64,000 nucleotides of DNA from Pseudoduganella armeniaca. Lineage in GTDB: Bacteria; Pseudomonadota; Gammaproteobacteria; Burkholderiales; Burkholderiaceae_D. Shown piece by piece: positions 8,135 to 15,409 of the stretch. A model generated the notes under the pieces. It was given only the letters and a program-made list of their open reading frames with translations, did not search any database and was not told where the DNA came from. Location: the NCBI RefSeq assembly GCF_003028855.1, contig NZ_CP028324.1, positions 2,542,001-2,606,000 of the forward strand, in the 5' to 3' direction. How positions within the stretch are numbered: the stretch's first letter is position 1; every line of letters begins with the position of its first letter. Position numbers and translations under genes: made by a program.

Positions 8135-8805
8135 CCGAGCCGGCACTGACCGCGCTGGGCCTGTCGCTGAAGGTGGCGCTGTGGGCCACCGGCATCGACC
8201 TGGTGCTGGGCATGGCGGTGGGCTATCTGCTGGCGCGCGGGCGCTTTCCCGGCCGCGAGCTGCTCGATGCGCTGCTGACCTTGCCCATGGTGATGCCGCC
8301 GACAGTGCTGGGCTACTACCTGCTGGTTGTCATCGGCCGCAACGGCCCGCTGGGCCGCTGGCTGCACGACAGTTTCGGCATCAACCTGATCTTCACCTGG
8401 CAGGCGGCCGTCATCGCCGCCGCCATCGTCGCCTTTCCGCTGGTGCTGAAAGGTGCCCGCGCCGCGTTCGAGACGGTGGACGTGCAGCTGGAGCAGGCCG
8501 CGCGCGTGCTGGGCGTGTCCGAAATCGGCGTGTTCCTGCGCGTAACCCTGCCGCTGGCCTGGCGCGGCATCCTGGCCGGTACCTTGCTGGCCTTTGCCCG
8601 CTCGATGGGCGAGTTCGGCGCCACCCTGATGGTGGCGGGCAGCATTCCCGGCCGCACGCAGACGCTGTCGATCGCCGTCTACGAAGCCGTGCAGGCGGGC
8701 CAGGACGACACCGCCAACCTGCTGGTGCTGATTACCTCCGCCACCTGCGTGCTGGTGCTCGTGCTGGCCAGCCGGCTGGCGCCGGGCCGGAGCGTGCCGG
8801 CATGA
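8131..8805 (+). CDS. modB: Molybdate ABC transporter permease ModB
   Basis: Inner-membrane permease of 224 residues with about five membrane helices (SLKVALWATGIDLVLGMAVG, VVIAAAIVAFPLV-type segments, NLLVLITSATCVLVLVL). The EAA loop that contacts the ATPase is visible as EQAARVLGVSE with LPLAWRGILAG after it, and TLPMVMPPTVLGYYLL is characteristic of ModB. The ATG at 8131 is preferred over a TTG at 8104. The gene overlaps a leader ORF upstream and modC downstream, both by ATGA, so the unit is translationally coupled. Unusually, no modA (periplasmic binding protein) is found in the window. Confidence 0.92.
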   Translation: MTEPALTALGLSLKVALWATGIDLVLGMAVGYLLARGRFPGRELLDALLTLPMVMPPTVLGYYLLVVIGRNGPLGRWLHDSFGINLIFTWQAAVIAAAIVAFPLVLKGARAAFETVDVQLEQAARVLGVSEIGVFLRVTLPLAWRGILAGTLLAFARSMGEFGATLMVAGSIPGRTQTLSIAVYEAVQAGQDDTANLLVLITSATCVLVLVLASRLAPGRSVPA

Positions 8806-9478
8806 GCATCCATGTCGACATCGCCAGCACGCTGCGTTCCGGCGCGCGCACGTTCCAGCTGCGCGCGCGCTTCGCGGCGGCGGGCAAACGGGTCGTCATC
8901 TATGGCGCCTCGGGCGCCGGCAAGAGCCAGATGCTGAAGGCCATCGCCGGCCTGACGCGGCCCGATGCCGGCCGCATCGAATTGTCCGGCCGCGTGCTGT
9001 TCGACCGCGCCGCCGCATCGACGTCTCGCCGCAGCGGCGCCGGGTGGGCTACCTGTTCCAGGATTACGCGCTGTTCCCGCACCTGAACGTGCGCCAGAAC
9101 ATCGCGTTCGGCCTGCAGCGCGGCTGGCGCAACCCGCCCCGGCGCGGCGACAGCGCCGCCGTCGACTACTGGCTGCACGCATTCGAGCTGGACGCGGTCG
9201 CGCAGCAGGCGCCGGAGCAGCTGTCCGGCGGCCAGCGCCAGCGCGTGGCGCTGGCGCGCGCGCTGGTGGCGGAACCGGCCGCGCTGCTGCTGGACGAGCC
9301 GTTCGCCGCGCTCGACCCGGCGCTGCGCGTGCGCATGCGCGCCGAGCTGGATGCCCTGCAGCGCCGCCTGGACATCCCGATGCTCCTGATCACCCACGAT
9401 CCGGACGACGCGGCCACTTTCGGCGGCCAGGTGCTGACGATGGCCGACGGCGCCATCGTCGAGGAGCGTTTCCTGTGA
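8802..9478 (+). pseudogene. modC: Molybdate ABC transporter ATPase ModC (frameshifted)
   Basis: ATPase of the ModBC importer, broken by one missing base. The first frame starts at 8802 and holds Walker A (GASGAGKSQ) up to LFDRAA. The second frame takes over at about 9015 with IDVSPQRRRVGYLFQDYAL, then the signature LSGGQRQRVAL and Walker B ALLLDEPFAALDP, and the switch His in LLITHDP. Adding one G after GCCGCC near 9015 restores a continuous 225-residue protein. Both halves are well conserved, so an assembly error is at least as likely as true decay. Even when repaired, the protein ends at EERFL and lacks the C-terminal TOBE/Mop domain of standard 350-residue ModC. Confidence 0.88.
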
Positions 9479-10290
9479 GCGCGGGCAAGCTGGCGCTGCA
9501 CGGCAAGCTGTGGCTGACGACGGACGGCCAGCACCTGGGCGGGCCGGATCGCATCGCGCTGCTGGCGGCAATCGGCGCGCACGGGTCGATCACGCAGGCC
9601 GCCAAGGCCGTCGGCATGAGCTACAAGGCCGCCTGGGACGCCGTCGAGGCGATGAACAACCTGGCCGGCACCCCGCTGGTGGAGCGGCTGGCGGGCGGCA
9701 AGGGCGGTGGCGGCACCCGGCTGACGCCACGGGGCGCGCAACTGGTGGACAATTTCCGCCGCCTGGAGGACGCGCACCGCCGTTTTATCGACCACCTGGA
9801 CCGCCAGCACGACGATCTCGCCAGCGCGCTGCCCGACCTCGACCTGATCAGGAACATGAGCATGAAGACCAGTGCGCGCAACCAGTTCGCCGGCACCGTC
9901 ACGAAGCTGGTGCGCGGCGCTGTCAACGACGAGGTCACCTTGGCGATCGTAGGCGGCCAGCAGGTCGTGGCCGTCATCACGCATGACAGCGCGGTGAGCC
10001 TGGGCCTGGCGCCGGGCGTGGCCGCGTTCGCGCTGGTGAAGGCGTCGTCGATCATCGTGGCGGTGGAGGGCGACGGTGGCCGGCTGTCCGCCCGCAACCG
10101 GCTGACCGGCACGATCGCGCGCGTGCGCACGGGCGCCGTGAATACGGACGTGACCATCGCCTTGCCGGGCGGCGGCACGATCGGTGCGACGGTGACGCGC
10201 GACAGCGAGGAAGCGCTCAGACTGCGCGAGGGATTGGCGGCGACGGCCGTGTTCAAGGCCAGCAGCGTGATTGTCGGCGTGGTGGGGTAG
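9475..10290 (+). CDS. modE: Molybdate-responsive transcriptional regulator ModE
   Basis: DNA-binding repressor of 271 residues. Its start is a GTG that overlaps the modC stop (GTGA). The N-terminal domain is a LysR-like winged helix (LLAAIGAHGSITQAAKAVG, MSYKAAWDAVEAMNN, GGTRLTPRG). Two C-terminal Mop/TOBE domains follow, each beginning SARN (SARNQFAGTVTKL and SARNRLTGTIARV), which bind molybdate in the dimer. This two-Mop arrangement is the full-length ModE type. It most likely binds the operator at 8017-8040. Because the local ModC lacks a Mop domain, ModE is the only molybdate-sensing Mop protein in the operon. Confidence 0.92.
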   Translation: MSAGKLALHGKLWLTTDGQHLGGPDRIALLAAIGAHGSITQAAKAVGMSYKAAWDAVEAMNNLAGTPLVERLAGGKGGGGTRLTPRGAQLVDNFRRLEDAHRRFIDHLDRQHDDLASALPDLDLIRNMSMKTSARNQFAGTVTKLVRGAVNDEVTLAIVGGQQVVAVITHDSAVSLGLAPGVAAFALVKASSIIVAVEGDGGRLSARNRLTGTIARVRTGAVNTDVTIALPGGGTIGATVTRDSEEALRLREGLAATAVFKASSVIVGVVG

Positions 10291-10327
10291 GGTCGCGGAA
10301 CGCGTGGGCGTACGGGGAGAATAGCTT

Positions 10328-10365
10328 GGGGTCTGTCCCCAACGGGGACTGACCCCGGTTTTTTT
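10328..10365. repeat. GACAG-family palindrome R1, terminator-like
   Basis: GGGGTCTGTCCCC, spacer AAC, then GGGGACTGACCCC forms a 13-bp stem with one mismatch, followed by seven T. It lies 37 bases after modE and can act as its intrinsic terminator. It belongs to the palindrome family found after many genes here. Confidence 0.8.
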
Positions 10366-10474
10366 CGCCGCACTCAATCGGTCAGCAGACTTCGGTTCGT
10401 GCCACGCCAGATGCAACATGGGAAACCGGGGTCATGGTGAGCCATCCCAGGTTTAGTAGACAAAATTAATTAGG

Positions 10475-11362
10475 CTACAGCTGCTCCATTTCAAGCTGCA
10501 TCGGGCTACGGTACTTCAGCGTTGTGTGAGGCCGCACGCGATTGTAGTACAGCTCGATGTAGTCCGATATGGCTGAGATTGCTTCAGCTCTCGTGGTGTA
10601 TGTTGTGTGGTGGGTCAGCTCGTTCTTGAGGGTAGAGAAAAAGCTCTCCACCACAGCATTGTCATGGCAGTTTCCTCGGCGGCTCATGCTCTGCCTACCC
10701 CCGAAGCTTTCGACGACGGCCTGGTATTCGTTTGCGCTATAGACCGCGCCCTGATCGGTGTGACAGATCAATCCGGGCGCTGGTCGGCGCTGCTCGATCG
10801 CATTCTGTAATGCCTTCGATGGCAGCGCCGCTGGCTGACGTTCATCCATTGCCCACCCTACGATACGACGAGCAAACAGGTCCAGTACAACGGCTAGGTG
10901 CAACCAGCCTTCACCGGTCATGATTGACGTGATATCGCCCACCCAGACGCGGTTCGGCGCGGTTACGTTAAAGGCACGTTTGACCAAGTCTGGTGCTGGG
11001 GGAGCGGTGTTTTGGTGCTTGTGCATCACCCGAAATTTTGCCACCCGCCTTGCCACCAGCCCTGCATCCTTACGCAACCGCGCCACACGGTGTTTGCCGC
11101 AAACGATGTTCTGCTGATTGAGCATTTTCCAGGTCCGGACAATGCCCAAAGCATTCCGATGTAGCTGATGCAGCTGCACGATTTTCTCTCGCAGCTCAAG
11201 GTTCTGCATAGAACGGATGCTCGGTGCCCTGTCGCGATAGGCGTAGTAGCTGGCACGGCAAATTTCGAGCGCGCGGCAGAGCGCCTTGATTGGATAGGTC
11301 TTTGAGTGCCGTTCGATGTAGGCGTACTTTACCGCTTCCCCCGCTTCAAGTACGCGTCGAAC
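10475..11362 (-). CDS. IS3-family transposase OrfB (integrase core)
   Basis: Catalytic part of the transposase, made as an OrfAB fusion. The DDE triad is visible: Asp in VWVGDITSI, Asp in CHTDQGAVYS, and Glu in NAVVESFFSTLKNE. The C-terminus YYNRVRPHTTLKYRSP is typical of the family. The first ATG in frame is at 11209, but conserved OrfB sequence continues upstream (YAYIERHSKTYPIKALCRAL). This confirms that translation enters by -1 slippage at the A6G run at 11362-11368, not at that ATG. The fused protein would be about 401 residues. Confidence 0.93.
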   Translation of the reverse strand, partial: VRRVLEAGEAVKYAYIERHSKTYPIKALCRALEICRASYYAYRDRAPSIRSMQNLELREKIVQLHQLHRNALGIVRTWKMLNQQNIVCGKHRVARLRKDAGLVARRVAKFRVMHKHQNTAPPAPDLVKRAFNVTAPNRVWVGDITSIMTGEGWLHLAVVLDLFARRIVGWAMDERQPAALPSKALQNAIEQRRPAPGLICHTDQGAVYSANEYQAVVESFGGRQSMSRRGNCHDNAVVESFFSTLKNELTHHTTYTTRAEAISAISDYIELYYNRVRPHTTLKYRSPMQLEMEQL

Positions 11363-11679
11363 TTTTTTAGGATCTCGACCTCCTGCTCAAGCGCCTTGAT
11401 CTTGCGTTGCAGCTTCGCAGTCTCTGATTCCTTCTGCCCTGGCTTGCGTCCTCGGGCGCCAAAGCTCGATTCAGGACCGCCTTGATCAAGCGCTGCGGCC
11501 CATTTGTAGAGTTGCGTGCGGCGCACACCAAGCTCTACAGCCAGCGCCGACACGCTCTGGTTATCGTCCTTCATCCGCGCGACTGCGGCGAGCTTGAACT
11601 CTTTCGTGAACACCGCTCGTGGTTGCGGTTCCTTCGTTGAATCGGCTGCAATAGCAGCAATACGTGGCTTTGATTTCAT
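11329..11679 (-). CDS. IS3-family transposase OrfA (helix-turn-helix)
   Basis: Protein of 116 residues. It has a helix-turn-helix (FKLAAVARMKDDNQSVSAL then VRRTQLYKWAAAL) that binds the element ends. A leucine-zipper region follows (LQRKIKALEQEVEILKK) and joins OrfA and OrfAB. The AAAAAAG heptamer near the end of the zipper is a standard -1 frameshift signal, and the orfB frame is in the required -1 phase. Alone, OrfA usually acts as a regulator of transposition. Confidence 0.9.
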   Translation of the reverse strand: MKSKPRIAAIAADSTKEPQPRAVFTKEFKLAAVARMKDDNQSVSALAVELGVRRTQLYKWAAALDQGGPESSFGARGRKPGQKESETAKLQRKIKALEQEVEILKKFDAYLKRGKR

Positions 11680-11776
11680 AGGTTCCTCTAGGGGATATTG
11701 TCCCCTAAAACGAGATGTCTATGAAACCTGGAACCTCTCATGGTGCCGGCCTGCATGCCCGCACCGCTACGCAGGC

Positions 11777-11828
11777 GAGGAGCGATGCTCCTCGAAACCC
11801 CTGCTACGCTCCCGCAGGGACAGACCCC
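11777..11828. repeat. Hairpin plus half GACAG motif right of the IS
   Basis: CGAGGAGC and GCTCCTCG form a perfect 8-bp stem (11776-11794). The half-element GGGACAGACCCC follows at 11817-11828. The matching opposite half sits left of the IS, suggesting that the IS landed in or beside a palindrome cluster. Confidence 0.5.
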
Positions 11829-11881
11829 AAACCATTAAACGCAGCGGCTTACTTCAGTCCATGAAGACAGAGCCAACCCCA

Positions 11882-12409
11882 TCAAGCGCCGCGGGTCGAT
11901 TCGAACAGGAACCAGATGCGCTCTTCGGCCTCGTCGATCCAGTTCTCCAGCAGGCTGGCGGTGGCGATGTCGTTGTCCTCGTCGCAGACCGAGTGCACTT
12001 CGCGCATCGACTTGACCAGCGCCTGATTGTCGTTGCGCAGCTCTTCCAGCATCGCGGTCGCATCGACGAATTCCTTGTCGTTGTCCTGGATGCGCTGCAG
12101 CGATGCGATGTGCTTGATCGAGCGGATCGTCGTGCCGCCCAGCTTGCGCACGCGCTCGGCGATCGGGTCCAGCATCGCGTAGATCGCGGCGGCCTGTTCG
12201 TCCAGCAGCAGGTGGTGCGAACGGAAGTGCGGACCGCTCACGTGCCAGTGGAAGTTCTTGCATTTCACATACAGCGCGAACGTGTCCGCCAGCAGCGCAT
12301 TCAGGCCCTCGGCCACGTCCTTGCGGGCTTTCTTGCCCAGGTCCGTCGGGGTCTTCAGCGCGTCGCTCGGCTTCTGTTCGTTTTGTTGTTTGTCGAATTG
12401 TTCGTTCAT
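11882..12409 (-). CDS. dps: Dps family DNA-protecting ferritin-like protein
   Basis: Protein of 175 residues, the usual Dps length. It forms a 12-mer shell that oxidises and stores iron with peroxide and can coat DNA in starved or stressed cells. The ferroxidase signature is present: FHWHVSGPHFRSHHLLLDEQ contains the conserved His, Asp and Glu. The N-terminus is polar with several Lys residues (LGKKARKDVAEGL), as in DNA-binding Dps proteins. A ribosome site (AGAGGCAGAC) precedes the ATG. The next two genes on the same strand are also stress proteins. Confidence 0.93.
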   Translation of the reverse strand: MNEQFDKQQNEQKPSDALKTPTDLGKKARKDVAEGLNALLADTFALYVKCKNFHWHVSGPHFRSHHLLLDEQAAAIYAMLDPIAERVRKLGGTTIRSIKHIASLQRIQDNDKEFVDATAMLEELRNDNQALVKSMREVHSVCDEDNDIATASLLENWIDEAEERIWFLFESTRGA

Positions 12410-12659
12410 GTCTGCCTCTTCGTTTGTGAGTGTTCAGTAGTGAATGAAACTGAAATTCATTGTAACGCAGACAATAAAATCGCGTGTTGAACGGTGCGCC
12501 CCACCCGCAACGGGCGGGCGCCCCGGCAGACCGGCGCAAGGCGGTCCTCTAACTGCAAACCGACGGCAATGCTGAACCGGCAATGAACCGGCGACATGCC
12601 ACGGCGACCGCCGCACCGATCCTGGACAAAGATCGGCGCAAAGCAGGCGCGTGCGGACC

Positions 12660-12678
12660 GGGCCGGTACGACCGGCCC
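12660..12678 (-). terminator. Hairpin after the KGG gene
   Basis: GGGCCGGT and ACCGGCCC pair perfectly around ACG, about 20 bases beyond the KGG stop on the minus strand. No T-run is seen, so it may be a transcript-stabilising stem. Confidence 0.45.
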
Positions 12679-12697
12679 GCCTGCATGGTGCGTGCCG

Positions 12698-13063
12698 TTA
12701 GCGTTTTTCTTCCTTGGCGCCCTGGCGGGCACCGCGGTTGGCGGACTGGCGGCTTTCGCCACCCTTGCGGCCGATCTCGGCCATGTGCTCACGGTCGCGG
12801 CTGACCGCCTCGCCGCCTTTCTGGCCGGCGCGGCGGGCTTCCTCGGAATCGAACTCGTGCGCCGTGCCTTTCTGGTGCGCGGCCTGTCCGCCCTTGCTGG
12901 CGATCTGGCGCTGCGTGGCTTCGTCCATCGCGGCAAAGCCACGCTTGGCGGTACTTTTCTGGCCCGTCCCGCTCTCGGCGCGCTGGCTGTTGCCACCGCC
13001 GGCAGCGCCGCTCGCGTTGCTGCCCATGTCCGTGCGGCCCTGGTCAACCTGATTTGTAGCCAT
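12698..13063 (-). CDS. KGG-repeat stress protein (YciG / con-10 type)
   Basis: Small, very hydrophilic protein of 121 residues with three KGG motifs (IASKGGQAAHQKGT, AGQKGGEAVSRD, IGRKGGESRQ) in the usual 20-residue spacing. The family includes E. coli YciG and fungal con-10 and is linked to general stress, desiccation or stationary phase; the biochemical role is unknown. It is rich in Gly, Ala, Gln and Arg and is probably disordered. The N-terminal 45 residues are low complexity and poorly conserved. It lies between dps and a hemerythrin gene, all on the minus strand, which supports a stress role. Confidence 0.85.
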   Translation of the reverse strand: MATNQVDQGRTDMGSNASGAAGGGNSQRAESGTGQKSTAKRGFAAMDEATQRQIASKGGQAAHQKGTAHEFDSEEARRAGQKGGEAVSRDREHMAEIGRKGGESRQSANRGARQGAKEEKR

Positions 13064-13181
13064 GTTCTACCCCTCTCGCAAGATTGCGGGCCGGGCGATG
13101 TGCCCGGCCCGCGAAGCGGCATTGCGCTGCTTCGTCTGTTTAGAGAAGGGGCGGCGGCTTAAGTTCCGCCCGTGACGGCTG

Positions 13182-13790
13182 TCAGGAATCGGCCTTGCCG
13201 ACCGCCGAGCGCTCGCCCACGGCCTCGCGCGTGCCGCTGCGCAACGGCGCCGCGCCCATGTCGTGTTCCAGCTGCTCCTTGCGGTCGGCCAGCTGTTCGC
13301 GCAGCCGCGCCAGGTCGACGTCGGATTGGCGCGCTTGCGGGAACATCTGCTGCTCTTCCTCCGTCACGTGGTGCTCGATGGCGCGGCGCAGCAGGTCCAT
13401 GGTGCTGTCCAGGTCCTGGTCGTCGCCGGACATGCCCTGGATGTGGGCGATCAGTTCTTTCGCCTCGGCATGCTCCTGGATGGCGTCGCGCACCAGCTGG
13501 TCCTGGCCCGTTTCGCTGCGGAACGCCGGGTAGAACAGTTCTTCCTCGATCTGCGTGTGGATCGTCAGTTCCATGCAGATCTGCAGCGCCAGGTCGGCCT
13601 TCAGGCTGATGTCGCCGATGCGGGCCAGCCGCTCGTATTCGCGGAACAGCTGCTTGGCCTTGTCGTGGTCGCTCGTCAGCAGGGCGACGGCATCGTTGAC
13701 GGTGGAACGTTCCGCGCGCGGCATGCGGGCGGCGGGATGGTCGTCGGCCGTCGGCAGGTCGACGGCGTTTTTGTCGGCTTCGTTGCTCAT
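13182..13790 (-). CDS. Hemerythrin HHE-domain protein
   Basis: Protein of 202 residues with a four-helix hemerythrin-like domain. Metal ligands are visible in order: LLTSDHDKAKQLFREYE, ELTIHTQIEEELFYP, IQEHAEAKELI and IEHHVTEEEQQMFP, matching the H-HxxxE-H-HxxxE pattern of non-haem di-iron binding. The family senses or stores oxygen or nitric oxide, and similar proteins accompany stress genes. The ATG at 13790 has an AAGGAGCC ribosome site. The 30-residue acidic/charged tail (REAVGERSAVGKADS) is outside the domain. It belongs with the Dps and KGG genes on the same strand, though the spacing allows separate promoters. Confidence 0.9.
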   Translation of the reverse strand: MSNEADKNAVDLPTADDHPAARMPRAERSTVNDAVALLTSDHDKAKQLFREYERLARIGDISLKADLALQICMELTIHTQIEEELFYPAFRSETGQDQLVRDAIQEHAEAKELIAHIQGMSGDDQDLDSTMDLLRRAIEHHVTEEEQQMFPQARQSDVDLARLREQLADRKEQLEHDMGAAPLRSGTREAVGERSAVGKADS

Positions 13791-13974
13791 GGGTGGCTCC
13801 TTGAAAGGGTGAATCGCCGCGGGGCGGCAGCTGCCTTGATGTCGGCCCAGTATAGAAGTATTGCCATCGGAGGGGCGCGCCGCTCGGCCGACGCCGGGCG
13901 CTTTGCCGCCGGGCGCGCCGTTCGTGCGACAATACTGTCCCTTATTGATGACCTGACAAGAACCGAGTACGGCC

Positions 13975-14844
13975 ATGACGCACCCCGAATACATCCTGAC
14001 GCTTTCCTGCCCCGACCAGCGCGGTATCGTGCACCGGGTTTCCGGCTTCCTGGCCGAACACGGCTGCAACATCCTGGACTCGGCCCAGTTCGGTGACCAG
14101 GAAACCGAGCGCTTCTTCATGCGCGTGCATTTCGCCGCCGAGGACGCGACCATCGGCGACGCGACCTTGCGGGCCGAATTCGCCCAGCTGGGCGAGGCGC
14201 TGCGGCTGGACTGGAAGCTGCACGACGCCCATTACAAGCCGCGCGTGCTGCTGATGGTCTCGAAAATCGGCCACTGCCTGAACGACCTGCTGTTCCGCTA
14301 CAAGAGCGGCCTCTTGCCCGTCGAGATCCCGGCCATCGTGTCGAACCACATGGACTTCTACCAACTGGCGGCCAGCTACAACATCCCGTTCCACCACCTG
14401 CCCCTGGCGACCGGCGCGCCCGAGTCGGCCAAGCTGGCGCAGGAAGCGCGCATCGTCGACCTGATGGACACGCACCAGGTCGACCTGGTCGTGCTGGCGC
14501 GCTACATGCAAATCCTGTCGCCCGAGCTGTGCACGCGCCTGAAGGGCAAGGCCATCAACATCCACCATTCCTTCCTGCCCAGCTTCAAGGGCGCACGGCC
14601 GTATGCGCAGGCGCACAAGCGCGGCGTCAAGCTGATCGGCGCCACCGCGCACTTCGTCACGGGCGACCTGGACGAAGGCCCGATCATCGAGCAGGACGTC
14701 GAGCGCGTCGACCATGCGATGGATGCCGAGACGCTGTCGGCCATCGGCCGCGACGTCGAATGCGTGGTGCTGGCACGCGCCGTCAAGTGGTTCGTCGAGC
14801 ACCGTATCCTGCAGAACGGCGACCGCACCGTCATCTTCAAATAA
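13975..14844 (+). CDS. purU: Formyltetrahydrofolate deformylase PurU
   Basis: Enzyme of 289 residues that hydrolyses 10-formyltetrahydrofolate to formate and tetrahydrofolate, balancing one-carbon units and feeding formate to PurT. The N-terminal ACT domain (ILTLSCPDQRGIVHRVSGFL) occupies about residues 5-80. The formyltransferase-fold domain follows with the catalytic NIHHSFLPSFKGARPY and TGDLDEGPIIEQD, whose Asp and His are conserved. Length is standard. It is followed 15 bases later by yaeQ on the same strand, possibly cotranscribed. Confidence 0.96.
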   Translation: MTHPEYILTLSCPDQRGIVHRVSGFLAEHGCNILDSAQFGDQETERFFMRVHFAAEDATIGDATLRAEFAQLGEALRLDWKLHDAHYKPRVLLMVSKIGHCLNDLLFRYKSGLLPVEIPAIVSNHMDFYQLAASYNIPFHHLPLATGAPESAKLAQEARIVDLMDTHQVDLVVLARYMQILSPELCTRLKGKAINIHHSFLPSFKGARPYAQAHKRGVKLIGATAHFVTGDLDEGPIIEQDVERVDHAMDAETLSAIGRDVECVVLARAVKWFVEHRILQNGDRTVIFK

Positions 14845-14859
14845 ACGAATCAGATTTCA

Positions 14860-15402
14860 ATGGCAATCAAGGCAACGATCTACAAGGCGGAACTGTCCAT
14901 CGCGGACATGGACCGCAATTACTACGGCACCCACGCGCTGACGCTGGCGCGCCACCCGTCCGAGACCGACGAACGCATGATGGTGCGGCTGCTGGCCTTC
15001 GCCATCCATGCCAACGACTCGCTGGCCTTCACCAAGGGCATGTTCGACGTCGAGGAACCGGACCTGTGGGACAAGGACCTGACCGACGCAATCCAGCTGT
15101 GGATCGAGGTTGGCCAGCCGGAAGAGCGCCGCATCCTGAAAGGCTGCGGCCGCTCCGAGCACGTCATCGTGTACTGCTACAGCACGGCCAGCCCGATCTG
15201 GTGGAAGAACATCGCCAACAAGGTCGAGCGCGCCAAGAACCTGTCGGTCGTCAACCTGCCGGCCGAGGCGACGGCCGCGCTGGAGAAGATGGCGCAACGC
15301 ACCATGCAGCTGCAGTGCACGATCCAGGACGGCCAGATCTGGCTGACCGACGGCGTCGAGACCGTGCAGGTCGAGCGCGAGGTGTGGAAGAGCGAGCGTT
15401 AA
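14860..15402 (+). CDS. yaeQ: YaeQ family protein
   Basis: Protein of 180 residues that matches YaeQ along its whole length (ATIYKAELSIADMDRNYYGT at the start; ERMMVRLLAFAIHANDSL; GCGRSEHVIVYCYS; ASPIWWKNI). YaeQ has a PD-(D/E)xK nuclease-like fold, but no activity has been established. It can suppress some RfaH-related phenotypes in E. coli by high copy, so the function is open. It is probably cotranscribed with purU, and its stop lies 7 bases from the convergent esterase gene. Confidence 0.92.
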   Translation: MAIKATIYKAELSIADMDRNYYGTHALTLARHPSETDERMMVRLLAFAIHANDSLAFTKGMFDVEEPDLWDKDLTDAIQLWIEVGQPEERRILKGCGRSEHVIVYCYSTASPIWWKNIANKVERAKNLSVVNLPAEATAALEKMAQRTMQLQCTIQDGQIWLTDGVETVQVEREVWKSER

Positions 15403-15409
15403 AGGTTCG

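Larger units (their letters stand above)
10440..11737 (-). mobile_element. IS3-family insertion sequence
   Basis: An element of about 1.3 kb with overlapping orfA and orfB on the minus strand. Terminal inverted repeats are visible as CCAGGTTT-N2-TAGACA at 10447-10462 and its complement at 11716-11731 (14 of 16 match). The octamer TCATGGTG occurs immediately outside both ends (10432-10439 and 11738-11745) and may be a target duplication. IS3 members usually make 3-5 bp, so the exact boundaries are uncertain. Halves of a GACAG-type palindrome flank it at 10328 and 11817. The element looks intact. Confidence 0.85.

Noticed and set aside
11026..11209. ATG at 11209 as the true start of OrfB
   Set aside because: Conserved OrfB sequence continues upstream in the same frame to the A6G slippery site, so the protein is made by -1 frameshifting from orfA.
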